This document shows, one piece after another, positions 1-4,501 of a DNA stretch of 5,914 nt. Within the stretch, counting starts at the first letter, position 1. Each line of letters opens with the position of its first letter. A program made the translations under genes and the position numbers. The stretch spans positions 1 through 5,914 of the forward strand of contig CALFFB010000103.1 in the NCBI GenBank assembly GCA_937958075.1, read 5' to 3'. This DNA is from an uncultured Geobacteraceae bacterium. GTDB lineage: Bacteria; Desulfobacterota; Desulfuromonadia; Desulfuromonadales; Geopsychrobacteraceae. The notes beneath the pieces are model-generated. The model worked only from the letters and a program-made list of their open reading frames with translations. It had not been told where the DNA came from and made no database searches.

Positions 1-38
1 ACATAAAGCTCGGAAACCTGTGTTTGTGTTAAAGCCAT
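1..38 (-). CDS. 5' end of a gene cut by the window edge; possible S-layer or calcium-binding surface protein
   Basis: Only the first 12 codons and part of the next are present, reading MALTQTQVSELYV. The start is well supported: ATG at 38-36 is preceded, after 6 bases, by GAGGAGGT (45-52 on the plus strand), a near-perfect Shine-Dalgarno. The motif TQVSELYV close to the N-terminus resembles the opening of large surface proteins such as Campylobacter SapA-type S-layer proteins and DUF4214 or RTX-like adhesins, which begin with a short polar stretch followed by VSxLYV and then a fold with GRASEGxGNxYW-like sequence. Only the opening is visible, so the family call is an inference from 13 residues. 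No classical signal peptide begins here, which would fit type I secretion. The gene follows the CAP gene on the same strand after 232 bases and probably has its own promoter. Confidence 0.6.
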   Translation of the reverse strand, partial: MALTQTQVSELY

Positions 39-44
39 GTTTTT

Positions 45-52
45 ACCTCCTC
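45..52 (-). promoter_or_regulatory. Strong Shine-Dalgarno for the cut-off gene
   Basis: GAGGAGGT on the minus strand lies 6 bases before ATG 38-36. It matches the anti-Shine-Dalgarno over eight bases and is the strongest ribosome binding site in the window. It fixes the start of a gene that would otherwise be overlooked and suggests high expression, as expected for an abundant surface protein. Confidence 0.7.
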
Positions 53-152
53 AAACGGGTGTAAGTGGTGTGCGCCAACACTATATTGCCGCACGTTCTG
101 TTTATCTGCCCTCTCTTATCAATCTACAGGACACGATGCTGCTGTTATTGAT

Positions 153-178
153 CAATATACCAATACCAATAACAATAA
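153..178. repeat. Short tandem CAATAN hexamer run
   Basis: The plus strand reads CAATATAC, CAATAC, CAATAA, CAATAA in succession: four CAATA units, the first with two extra bases. It abuts the palindrome TATTGATCAATA. It lies about 115-140 bases before the start of the gene at 38-1. It may be chance low-complexity DNA, a cluster of regulator sites, or a slippage-prone spacer. Confidence 0.4.
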
Positions 179-270
179 TTTCTTACGTTGGTTTAACTAA
201 ATATTTGACCTTGAGTTTCTAACAAATTTCACCTTGAAACACAACTAATATTTTTTACAGTTTTCCGTAT

Positions 271-1230
271 TCACTCAGCCAGTTGCGGCACCAAAGAACG
301 CAGATCGACCATCCGGTTGAGTCCTCTAAAATCGTCGCGCAGGGTGAGCGGTTCGCTGGGGGAACCAAGCCCACCATCGGCGGCAACGAGCAACTGCATT
401 CCCCCTTTGGCCCAGGGCACCTGAAACAGTCCCGGTGCCGGCAAATAATCAGCAGCAACATAACGCCACACCCCTTCGGCTAACGACCTGAGCGCCGGAC
501 GGCCGGTGGCCTCATAGGTGCCGATGAGCCAGGCGCGCGGCTCGACCGGCGCGGCAAAGGTCGTAACCACCACATAAGCATAGGGGTTGCGCTTGTCGCC
601 GGTAGGGTTGCCGGTTTCGGCGAACAGGGCAACTCCGGCCTCGGTCAGGTCAGGGCTGAAGATATTACGCTGGACAGCGGTATTGCCGGTCAGCTCATCA
701 TAAAGCATGGTATCGACCAGGTAATCCAGAGCCAGTTCCATAGGGACATAACTGGAGAAGAACAGTCCGCTGATGCTCTCGCCGGTGTAGCTTGCCGGAT
801 AACCGGCAGCGGCGACGCGGCCATCGTAGTACCAGCCCTCGGGGGTACGATGGCCGTAATAGCTGCGGTCGAACATGTCGCGACCATGGGCGGCAGAGGC
901 GTTACGCAGCTGCCCGTTCCAGGCTAAAGGCGCCAGACCCTGATCGACCACCCAGGGGGTATCGGCAAAGACAATGCGAACAGTCTGTTCGCTGATACCC
1001 AGACGGGCGGCGGCGGCCAGAGGGTTGGCGCGAGCCTCATTGAGGCGTTGCCAGAAGGTCAGGGCACGCTCATTAAGCACCTGCTCATCGGCCTGGCGGG
1101 GTAACTCAACGGCCTGTGCCGGCAAAGTCAGAACCACCAGAAGCGTCACCATCAGCACTGCGCTTAAGAGGTTCGCGGCCGGTGAAGACTTCTGCTTCAC
1201 TGATATGTTCATGCAGGTCACCTGGTTCAT
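271..1230 (-). CDS. CAP-domain (SCP/PR1, YkwD-like) exported protein
   Basis: The protein of 319 residues has an N-terminal signal peptide: a hydrophobic stretch at about 21-37 ending PAQA, with likely cleavage after residue 40. A CAP domain follows at about 52-228. Seen motifs are LNEARANP (63-70), PLAWN (101-105), AAHGRDM (113-119), YYGHRTPEG (124-132) with His127, and GES (150-152) with Glu151. These match the metal-site regions of YkwD-type CAP proteins. The second histidine usually found in a GHRxNIL motif is absent; the matching stretch reads VQRNIFSPDL, with Gln187. The last 90 residues are not assigned. CAP proteins are secreted or periplasmic and bacterial roles are mostly unknown. 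The start is uncertain: the Met at 1212 has the better ribosome binding site (AGGTG, 6 bases upstream) than the first Met at 1230 and leaves a cleaner signal peptide. Confidence 0.85.
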   Translation of the reverse strand: MNQVTCMNISVKQKSSPAANLLSAVLMVTLLVVLTLPAQAVELPRQADEQVLNERALTFWQRLNEARANPLAAAARLGISEQTVRIVFADTPWVVDQGLAPLAWNGQLRNASAAHGRDMFDRSYYGHRTPEGWYYDGRVAAAGYPASYTGESISGLFFSSYVPMELALDYLVDTMLYDELTGNTAVQRNIFSPDLTEAGVALFAETGNPTGDKRNPYAYVVVTTFAAPVEPRAWLIGTYEATGRPALRSLAEGVWRYVAADYLPAPGLFQVPWAKGGMQLLVAADGGLGSPSEPLTLRDDFRGLNRMVDLRSLVPQLAE

Positions 1231-1270
1231 TGTTTACGCCTTAATGCGACTCATGTCCGCATATGTATTT

Positions 1271-1297
1271 ATTGCAATCACTTAAGTGCTGAGCAAT
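1271..1297. promoter_or_regulatory. Nested dyad upstream of the CAP gene (candidate operator)
   Basis: A perfect 10-base palindrome, CACTTAAGTG (1279-1288), is flanked by ATTGC (1271-1275) and GCAAT (1293-1297), which are also inverted relative to each other about nearly the same centre (1283.5-1284). The dyad sits about 40-70 bases before the CAP start, where an operator would overlap the promoter. I do not recognise the cognate regulator. It lacks a T tract, so it is unlikely to be a terminator. Confidence 0.35.
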
Positions 1298-1416
1298 TAT
1301 CGCGCCAATCCTCATTAGCTCGGAATATCTAAATCAAGTGGCTGCATTAACAGCAAGTTAAGAGGTGCTTATGAGAAAATTCAACGGCAGGGGTGTGGCG
1401 AGGATGTAATTGGCGC

Positions 1417-1443
1417 TGGTTGATATCAACCAACTGTGGTTGG
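1417..1443. promoter_or_regulatory. TGGTTGATATCAACCA palindrome with a third half-site
   Basis: A perfect 16-base palindrome lies at 1417-1432 and is followed by a further GGTTG at 1438-1442. There are thus three GGTTG/CAACC half-sites in alternating orientation, at 1418, 1427 and 1438. CCAAC (1430-1434) and GTTGG (1439-1443) form a second overlapping dyad. This arrangement looks like a binding site for a dimeric regulator with a secondary site. It lies about 190-210 bases upstream of the CAP start. The protein that binds is unknown. Confidence 0.4.
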
Positions 1444-1489
1444 AATGCGACGCCCTGCGACGCGCTCAGGGGCCGGGTCGTCCTGGTAG

Positions 1490-1537
1490 AAATCCCCCTC
1501 AATCCCCCTTTGGTAAAGGGGGAGGCTGGGAGGGGTT
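1490..1537. repeat. Single copy of the C5T3/A3G5 palindromic repeat, after vapC
   Basis: The left arm (1490-1511) reads AAAT, five C, TCAAT, five C, TTT. After a 3-base loop (GGT) the right arm (1515-1537) begins AAA and five G and ends in AGGGGTT. The inner stem CCCCCTTT/AAAGGGGG (1504-1522) is perfect and the outer part is imperfect. The preceding bases TGGTAG (1484-1489) are shared with the copy at 2216. The outer end overlaps the vapC stop codon (1536-1538). It could act as a terminator or 3' mRNA stabiliser, but there is no clear T tract. Confidence 0.8.
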
Positions 1538-1916
1538 ATGTTGTTCGTGGAGGAAGATAAGCACATCCTAACCGTTCAGCAACAGTATGCAGGCGTTTAT
1601 CCGCTGTCCACAATCGGGTTCCGGGAGCCACCATCACGGCGGCAAGCAAGGCGACATCAACCATACCGCAGCCACGACCAAAAATCTTATGGGAGTGGAT
1701 GAAGTGCAGTAGTTCATCATGGGTCAACACTGGAATCGTTTGCAGATCGCTTAAATAATCGAGAATCTCCTGCCGGTCTGGCGGGGTGCCGCAGGCCAGT
1801 TCAAGAATAACAAATGGGTGGCAAGCGACCAGTCCGGCATGCAGCAAGGTCACCAGATGTTCGTTGCCATATCTGAAATGATCGACCCAGATGGAGCTGT
1901 CGACAAGAACCGACAT
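1536..1916 (-). CDS. vapC: VapC-family PIN-domain toxin ribonuclease
   Basis: This is a complete PIN-domain protein of 126 residues, the usual VapC length. The acidic metal-binding residues are all in their expected places: Asp6 in LVDSSIW, Glu39 in VILEL, Asp87 in CGMVDVALLAA and Asp106 in LWTADKRL. VapC proteins are Mg-dependent endoribonucleases that cut specific RNAs, often initiator tRNA or the sarcin-ricin loop, and are held inactive by VapB; the target here cannot be read from sequence. The start ATG at 1916 is 4 bases after the vapB stop, and its ribosome binding site GGAG (1926-1929) lies in the last codons of vapB, so the two are probably translationally coupled. The stop codon overlaps a palindromic repeat. 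All catalytic residues are intact, so the toxin is probably active. Confidence 0.92.
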   Translation of the reverse strand: MSVLVDSSIWVDHFRYGNEHLVTLLHAGLVACHPFVILELACGTPPDRQEILDYLSDLQTIPVLTHDELLHFIHSHKIFGRGCGMVDVALLAAVMVAPGTRLWTADKRLHTVAERLGCAYLPPRTT

Positions 1917-1920
1917 TAAG

Positions 1921-2121
1921 TCAGTCTCCGCTACTATTGCGCCGTGACGGCAAGTTCATGTCGGGTACGGTGCCGCCGAGGGCGGCAAGGCGTCTGGCTG
2001 ACTGCAGCTCGATATAGGCCTTGACACACTCGCGCAGAAGTGAGGATTTGTCCATATCCGCACCAGCCAGGGCGGCCGCCTTGTCAAACAGTTGATCATC
2101 AATGGTAATGGTCGTGCGCAT
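1921..2121 (-). CDS. vapB: VapB-family antitoxin
   Basis: This is a 66-residue antitoxin of the DUF2191/VapB type. The N-terminus MRTTITIDDQLFDKA is the DNA-binding ribbon of a ribbon-helix-helix fold, followed by helices at about 10-39. The C-terminal ARRLAALGGTVPDMN segment is characteristic of this family and would be the toxin-binding tail. The frame is open upstream to 2184, but I chose ATG at 2121 because AAAAGGAG stands 7 bases before it and because the family begins exactly at MRTT. VapB normally neutralises VapC and, together with it, represses its own operon; a candidate operator lies at 2165-2206. The order antitoxin then toxin is standard. Confidence 0.92.
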   Translation of the reverse strand: MRTTITIDDQLFDKAAALAGADMDKSSLLRECVKAYIELQSARRLAALGGTVPDMNLPSRRNSSGD

Positions 2122-2128
2122 GGGAAGA

Positions 2129-2136
2129 CTCCTTTT
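2129..2136 (-). promoter_or_regulatory. Shine-Dalgarno deciding the vapB start
   Basis: AAAAGGAG on the minus strand lies 7 bases before ATG 2121-2119. No comparable site precedes the longer in-frame starts near 2184, so the shorter 66-residue protein is the likely product. Confidence 0.7.
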
Positions 2137-2164
2137 CTCTGTGGAGCTTGGAAAAACATCTATA

Positions 2165-2206
2165 CAATCATCAAGATACATCACATTGATGCAAGATACA
2201 AGATTG
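2165..2206. promoter_or_regulatory. Candidate vapBC promoter/operator with paired repeats
   Basis: The plus strand has two perfect copies of CAAGATACA, at 2172-2180 and 2192-2200, exactly 20 bases apart (about two helical turns). Between them lies an inverted repeat, CATCA (2179-2183) and TGATG (2187-2191), and at the rim CAATC (2165-2169) faces GATTG (2202-2206) about nearly the same centre. A -10-like TATAGA on the minus strand sits at 2159-2164, without a good -35. The placement just upstream of vapB and the double-site geometry fit autoregulation by a VapBC complex. This is inferred from pattern and position only. Confidence 0.4.
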
Positions 2207-2215
2207 GCATGGTAG

Positions 2216-2330
2216 AAATCCCCCTCAATCCCCCTTTAACAAAGGGGGAGGTTAAAGGCCCCCTTTTGCAAAGGGAGAGGTTAAAACCTGATGTTCCCCC
2301 CCTTTCGTAAAGGGGGGTCAGGGGGGATTT
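2216..2330. repeat. Composite palindromic repeat after the receptor gene
   Basis: This 115-base element is bounded by 22-base inverted arms at 2216-2237 and 2309-2330, which pair with two mismatches and two G-T pairs. It contains three local hairpins: CCCCCTTT/AAAGGGGG (2230-2248), CCCTTT/AAAGGG (2261-2275) and CCCCCCTTT/AAAGGGGGG (2297-2317). The segment AACCTGATGT (2285-2294) is shared with the element at 4362. The right edge is 3 bases from the receptor stop codon. The layout resembles BIME or MITE repeats, in which two inverted copies of a hairpin unit flank a short linker. It may terminate or stabilise receptor mRNA. Confidence 0.85.
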
Positions 2331-2333
2331 GCT

Positions 2334-4319
2334 TCAGCGGAAGGTGACCCGCCAGGTGAGGCTGAAGCGGCGGGGCTCACCGGCAATGGGGCCGTAGACA
2401 TCGGGTCGCTGATAGTCTTCGTCGAAGAGGTTGGTGACGCGCAGGCTTAAGTGATCGTAGCTGGTGAAACCGGGACGGGTGTAGGCCAGGGCGACCAGGA
2501 TCGGGGTATCGTAACGTTCACGGATAGTGCCTTTTCGATAACCGGCTTTCACATCAGCGCCGGTGCTGACGTGCAGGCGCAGGTTGTGGGCGGCGGCAAT
2601 GCGGAAATCGAGACCAAGGTGGGCCAGCCATTCGGGGCCGCTCTCGAACGGCTGCCGCCAGTCGTCGTAGACGTCGGTGCGGCTGCCGTCGGGGCGGACA
2701 ATGGAAAAGGCCAGAGACCGGAAGCGCTCGTCGCAGCTGCCGCCGTCGACCCAGGAGAGTCCGGCATGGGCCGATAAACGGGGGGTCAGAGGGACGCGGG
2801 CGGCGGCTTCAAGTCCGAACATGTCGCGGTTCGTCTCCAGGGAGAGGCCGCCGTAAGGGTCTTCGCTGCGATGCTTCTTGACGCGGCTGTAGAACAGGGT
2901 CAGGGCGTAGTGATGCCGTGGCGCCGGCGTGTAATCGAGCTGGGCGCTGACCGTATTGATCTGCTCCTGATCGAGGGAGCGGTCATCAAAGAGCTGCCGC
3001 GACCAGGGGGTGCGCCAGGCGCTGCCGTAGGCCAGCTTGAAGCGGGTATCGGCGGACAGGGGGACATGGAAGCCAAGGCTGCCGCTGAAGGATTCATTAT
3101 AGTCGCTGTGTCCTTCGAAACGTCCGCCAAACCACCATTCGGTGTGGCCCCAGCGGTAACGGAACTGACCGAACAGGGCATGGACATCGCTGGAAAAATC
3201 GCGCTGGTCGATGCTGGGGGTGAACAGGGGCACATCGGGCTGGAGAAAATCGGGCTGAAAACCGTCGCGCACCAGGGCGCCATCGACATCATTGCGCCGC
3301 CAGGAGGCTCCCAGGGTGAGCAGTCCGCGCTGAAGGACCCGTCGGTCCCAGAGAAGTTCAAGGTGCCAGGTGCGGTTGCGCTGCTGGCGTTCGACATCGG
3401 CGTCGCGCAACCGGTAACGGGTCTGCTGGACAAAACCGGTGAGGCTGTAGTGGGACGGGCCGCTGCTGCCGGTGGCGCTGAGTTTGAGGTAATTAAAGGG
3501 GGTTTCCTTGGTGCCGTCCCAGACCAGGGGGTCGGACCCGCTGTCGGTCATGGTGAAGTGGCGCTCAAAGTCGGACCAGCGGCCACTGATGGTGAGCCAG
3601 TCCCGCAAGTTGGCATTGAGGACCAGTTCGTCAAAACGCGAGGCATCAACCCGGCTGCGCCTGTCGATGTCGCTCTGGTAGTGGTCGACATGGAAGCGCT
3701 CACGCGCCACCGAAGCGGCAAGGAAGAGATCGCCATGGCGGCCGGCGGTGCCCAGGGTGAGCTGCCCGGCGCGCTGGTCGAAATTGCCGGCGGTGGCGTT
3801 GACGGTGACACCGGGGCGCTGGTGGCCGCGGGCCGGGACGAGGTTGACAACAGCGGCAAAGGCGTCAGCCCCCCAGAGCACAGAACCTGGGCCCTTGATA
3901 ATCTCCACCCGCTCAATGGCCATCAGGGTAAATTCGGCGTCGAGGGGGGCGAAGCTCTTGGTGACATCGGTGGTAACGGGAACACCGTCGTACAAAAAGA
4001 GCACGGCGTCGCGCAACCCGCGGAAATAGACGACGCTGCCGCGACCGCCGGGAGCGATGTAGAAGCCGGGCTGGTCGGCCAGCAGTTCGCCCAGGGTGCG
4101 CCAGGCATTGTTTTCAATCTGCTCGCGATCGACCAGAGTGACGATGGCCGGTGCTGTCAATGGCGACTCGGGATAGCGCGAAGCAGCGGTGACCACCGGG
4201 CGCTCTTCGCCGACAAACATGAGCATGGTGTCGTCAGCTCCGTCATCGCCGGCGAAAACGCAGACTGGTACGAGCAGCCACAAGAGGATCAGCAGTTTTG
4301 TTATTGAAATTTTTGTCAA
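2334..4319 (-). CDS. TonB-dependent outer-membrane receptor
   Basis: This protein of 661 residues has a signal peptide (hydrophobic 8-22, likely cleaved after VFA at 23) and a TonB-box-like RPVVTAAS at 40-47. The plug domain spans about 50-165 with typical motifs: ELLADQPGFYI (78-88), YFRGLRDAVLFLYDGVPV (98-115) and IERVEIIKGPGSVLWGADAF (135-154). A C-terminal beta-barrel follows, ending in the family's NLFDEDY and RRFSLTWRVTF. Such receptors import siderophores, cobalamin or other scarce ligands using TonB-ExbBD energy; the substrate is not evident, and no TonB, ABC transporter or biosynthesis gene is nearby. The start is TTG (4319-4317), supported by GAGGAAGAG at 4324-4332; no in-frame ATG lies before residue 32. 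The protein ends in Arg after Phe instead of the usual terminal aromatic. It stands alone between two repeats. Confidence 0.93.
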   Translation of the reverse strand: MTKISITKLLILLWLLVPVCVFAGDDGADDTMLMFVGEERPVVTAASRYPESPLTAPAIVTLVDREQIENNAWRTLGELLADQPGFYIAPGGRGSVVYFRGLRDAVLFLYDGVPVTTDVTKSFAPLDAEFTLMAIERVEIIKGPGSVLWGADAFAAVVNLVPARGHQRPGVTVNATAGNFDQRAGQLTLGTAGRHGDLFLAASVARERFHVDHYQSDIDRRSRVDASRFDELVLNANLRDWLTISGRWSDFERHFTMTDSGSDPLVWDGTKETPFNYLKLSATGSSGPSHYSLTGFVQQTRYRLRDADVERQQRNRTWHLELLWDRRVLQRGLLTLGASWRRNDVDGALVRDGFQPDFLQPDVPLFTPSIDQRDFSSDVHALFGQFRYRWGHTEWWFGGRFEGHSDYNESFSGSLGFHVPLSADTRFKLAYGSAWRTPWSRQLFDDRSLDQEQINTVSAQLDYTPAPRHHYALTLFYSRVKKHRSEDPYGGLSLETNRDMFGLEAAARVPLTPRLSAHAGLSWVDGGSCDERFRSLAFSIVRPDGSRTDVYDDWRQPFESGPEWLAHLGLDFRIAAAHNLRLHVSTGADVKAGYRKGTIRERYDTPILVALAYTRPGFTSYDHLSLRVTNLFDEDYQRPDVYGPIAGEPRRFSLTWRVTFR

Positions 4320-4323
4320 AATT

Positions 4324-4332
4324 CTCTTCCTC
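4324..4332 (-). promoter_or_regulatory. Ribosome binding site supporting the TTG start of the receptor
   Basis: GAGGAAGAG on the minus strand lies 4 bases (9 counted from the GAGG core) before TTG 4319-4317. The only nearby upstream ATG (minus strand, near 4340) is out of frame. The signal peptide begins directly after the TTG. Confidence 0.55.
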
Positions 4333-4361
4333 GTGTCATGGAAGGATAGTGGATTGTTGGA

Positions 4362-4492
4362 AAATCCCCCTCAATCCCCCTTTGTTAAAGGGGGAGGTTG
4401 GAACCTGATGTCCACCCTTTGGTAAAGAGGAAGGTTAAAGTCTTACCCCATTTTTCATCCCCCCTTTCGTAAAGGGGGGCCAGGGGGGACTT
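4362..4492. repeat. Composite palindromic repeat between regulator and receptor
   Basis: This 131-base element has the same design as the one at 2216-2330. Inverted 22-base arms lie at 4362-4383 and 4471-4492, with local hairpins CCCCCTTT/AAAGGGGG (4376-4394), a decayed one near 4415-4430, and CCCCCCTTT/AAAGGGGGG (4459-4479). The inner segment AACCTGATGT (4402-4411) matches the other composite, but the linker is longer and more diverged. It begins 9 bases after the stop codon of the response regulator and ends 42 bases before the receptor start, so any receptor promoter must lie in or right next to it. Confidence 0.85.
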
Positions 4493-4501
4493 GCCTGCCT
4501 G

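Larger units (their letters stand above)
39..270 (-). other. AT-rich leader/promoter region of the cut-off gene
   Basis: This 232-base gap between the CAP stop codon and the next start is visibly more AT-rich than the coding regions around it. It holds a perfect 12-base palindrome, TATTGATCAATA (146-157), directly joined to a run of CAATAN hexamers (153-178). I could not find a convincing -35/-10 pair or a -24/-12 sigma-54 promoter. A weak stem, TTTCA/TGAAA with a 3-base loop, lies near 229-239 and is not a credible terminator. The region most likely carries the promoter and untranslated leader of the strongly translated gene at 38-1. Confidence 0.4.
1231..1489 (-). other. Regulatory-looking gap upstream of the CAP gene
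   Basis: This 259-base non-coding stretch lies between the single repeat copy after vapC and the CAP start. It contains two clear dyads, listed separately (1271-1297 and 1417-1443). No promoter hexamers are convincing; GATAAT on the minus strand near 1297-1302 resembles a -10 box but lacks a good -35. No supported RNA gene or protein gene is seen. Confidence 0.4.

Noticed and set aside
37..222. Plus-strand open frame of 61 codons with a hydrophobic middle
   Set aside because: It has no Shine-Dalgarno and overlaps, in antisense, the well-supported start and ribosome binding site of the gene at 38-1. The hydrophobic run comes from AT-rich repeats.
1371..1409. Plus-strand mini-ORF MRKFNGRGVARM with AGAGGTG before it
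   Set aside because: Twelve codons with a passable ribosome binding site could be a leader peptide, but no plus-strand gene follows, so there is nothing for it to regulate. Chance is the simpler reading.
2122..2184. Longer vapB start adding 21 residues
   Set aside because: The extra N-terminus has no ribosome binding site, does not fit the family, and would cross the likely promoter and leader; ATG 2121 has a strong Shine-Dalgarno.
2871..4307. Long plus-strand open frame of 478 codons opposite the receptor
   Set aside because: It is antisense to a clear TonB-dependent receptor, is rich in Gly/Ala/Val as expected for a shadow of GC-rich codons, and shows no recognisable domain or ribosome binding site.
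1490..4492. The three related repeats as a CRISPR array
   Set aside because: The copies are palindromic, irregular in length, separated by whole genes and lack regular unique spacers.
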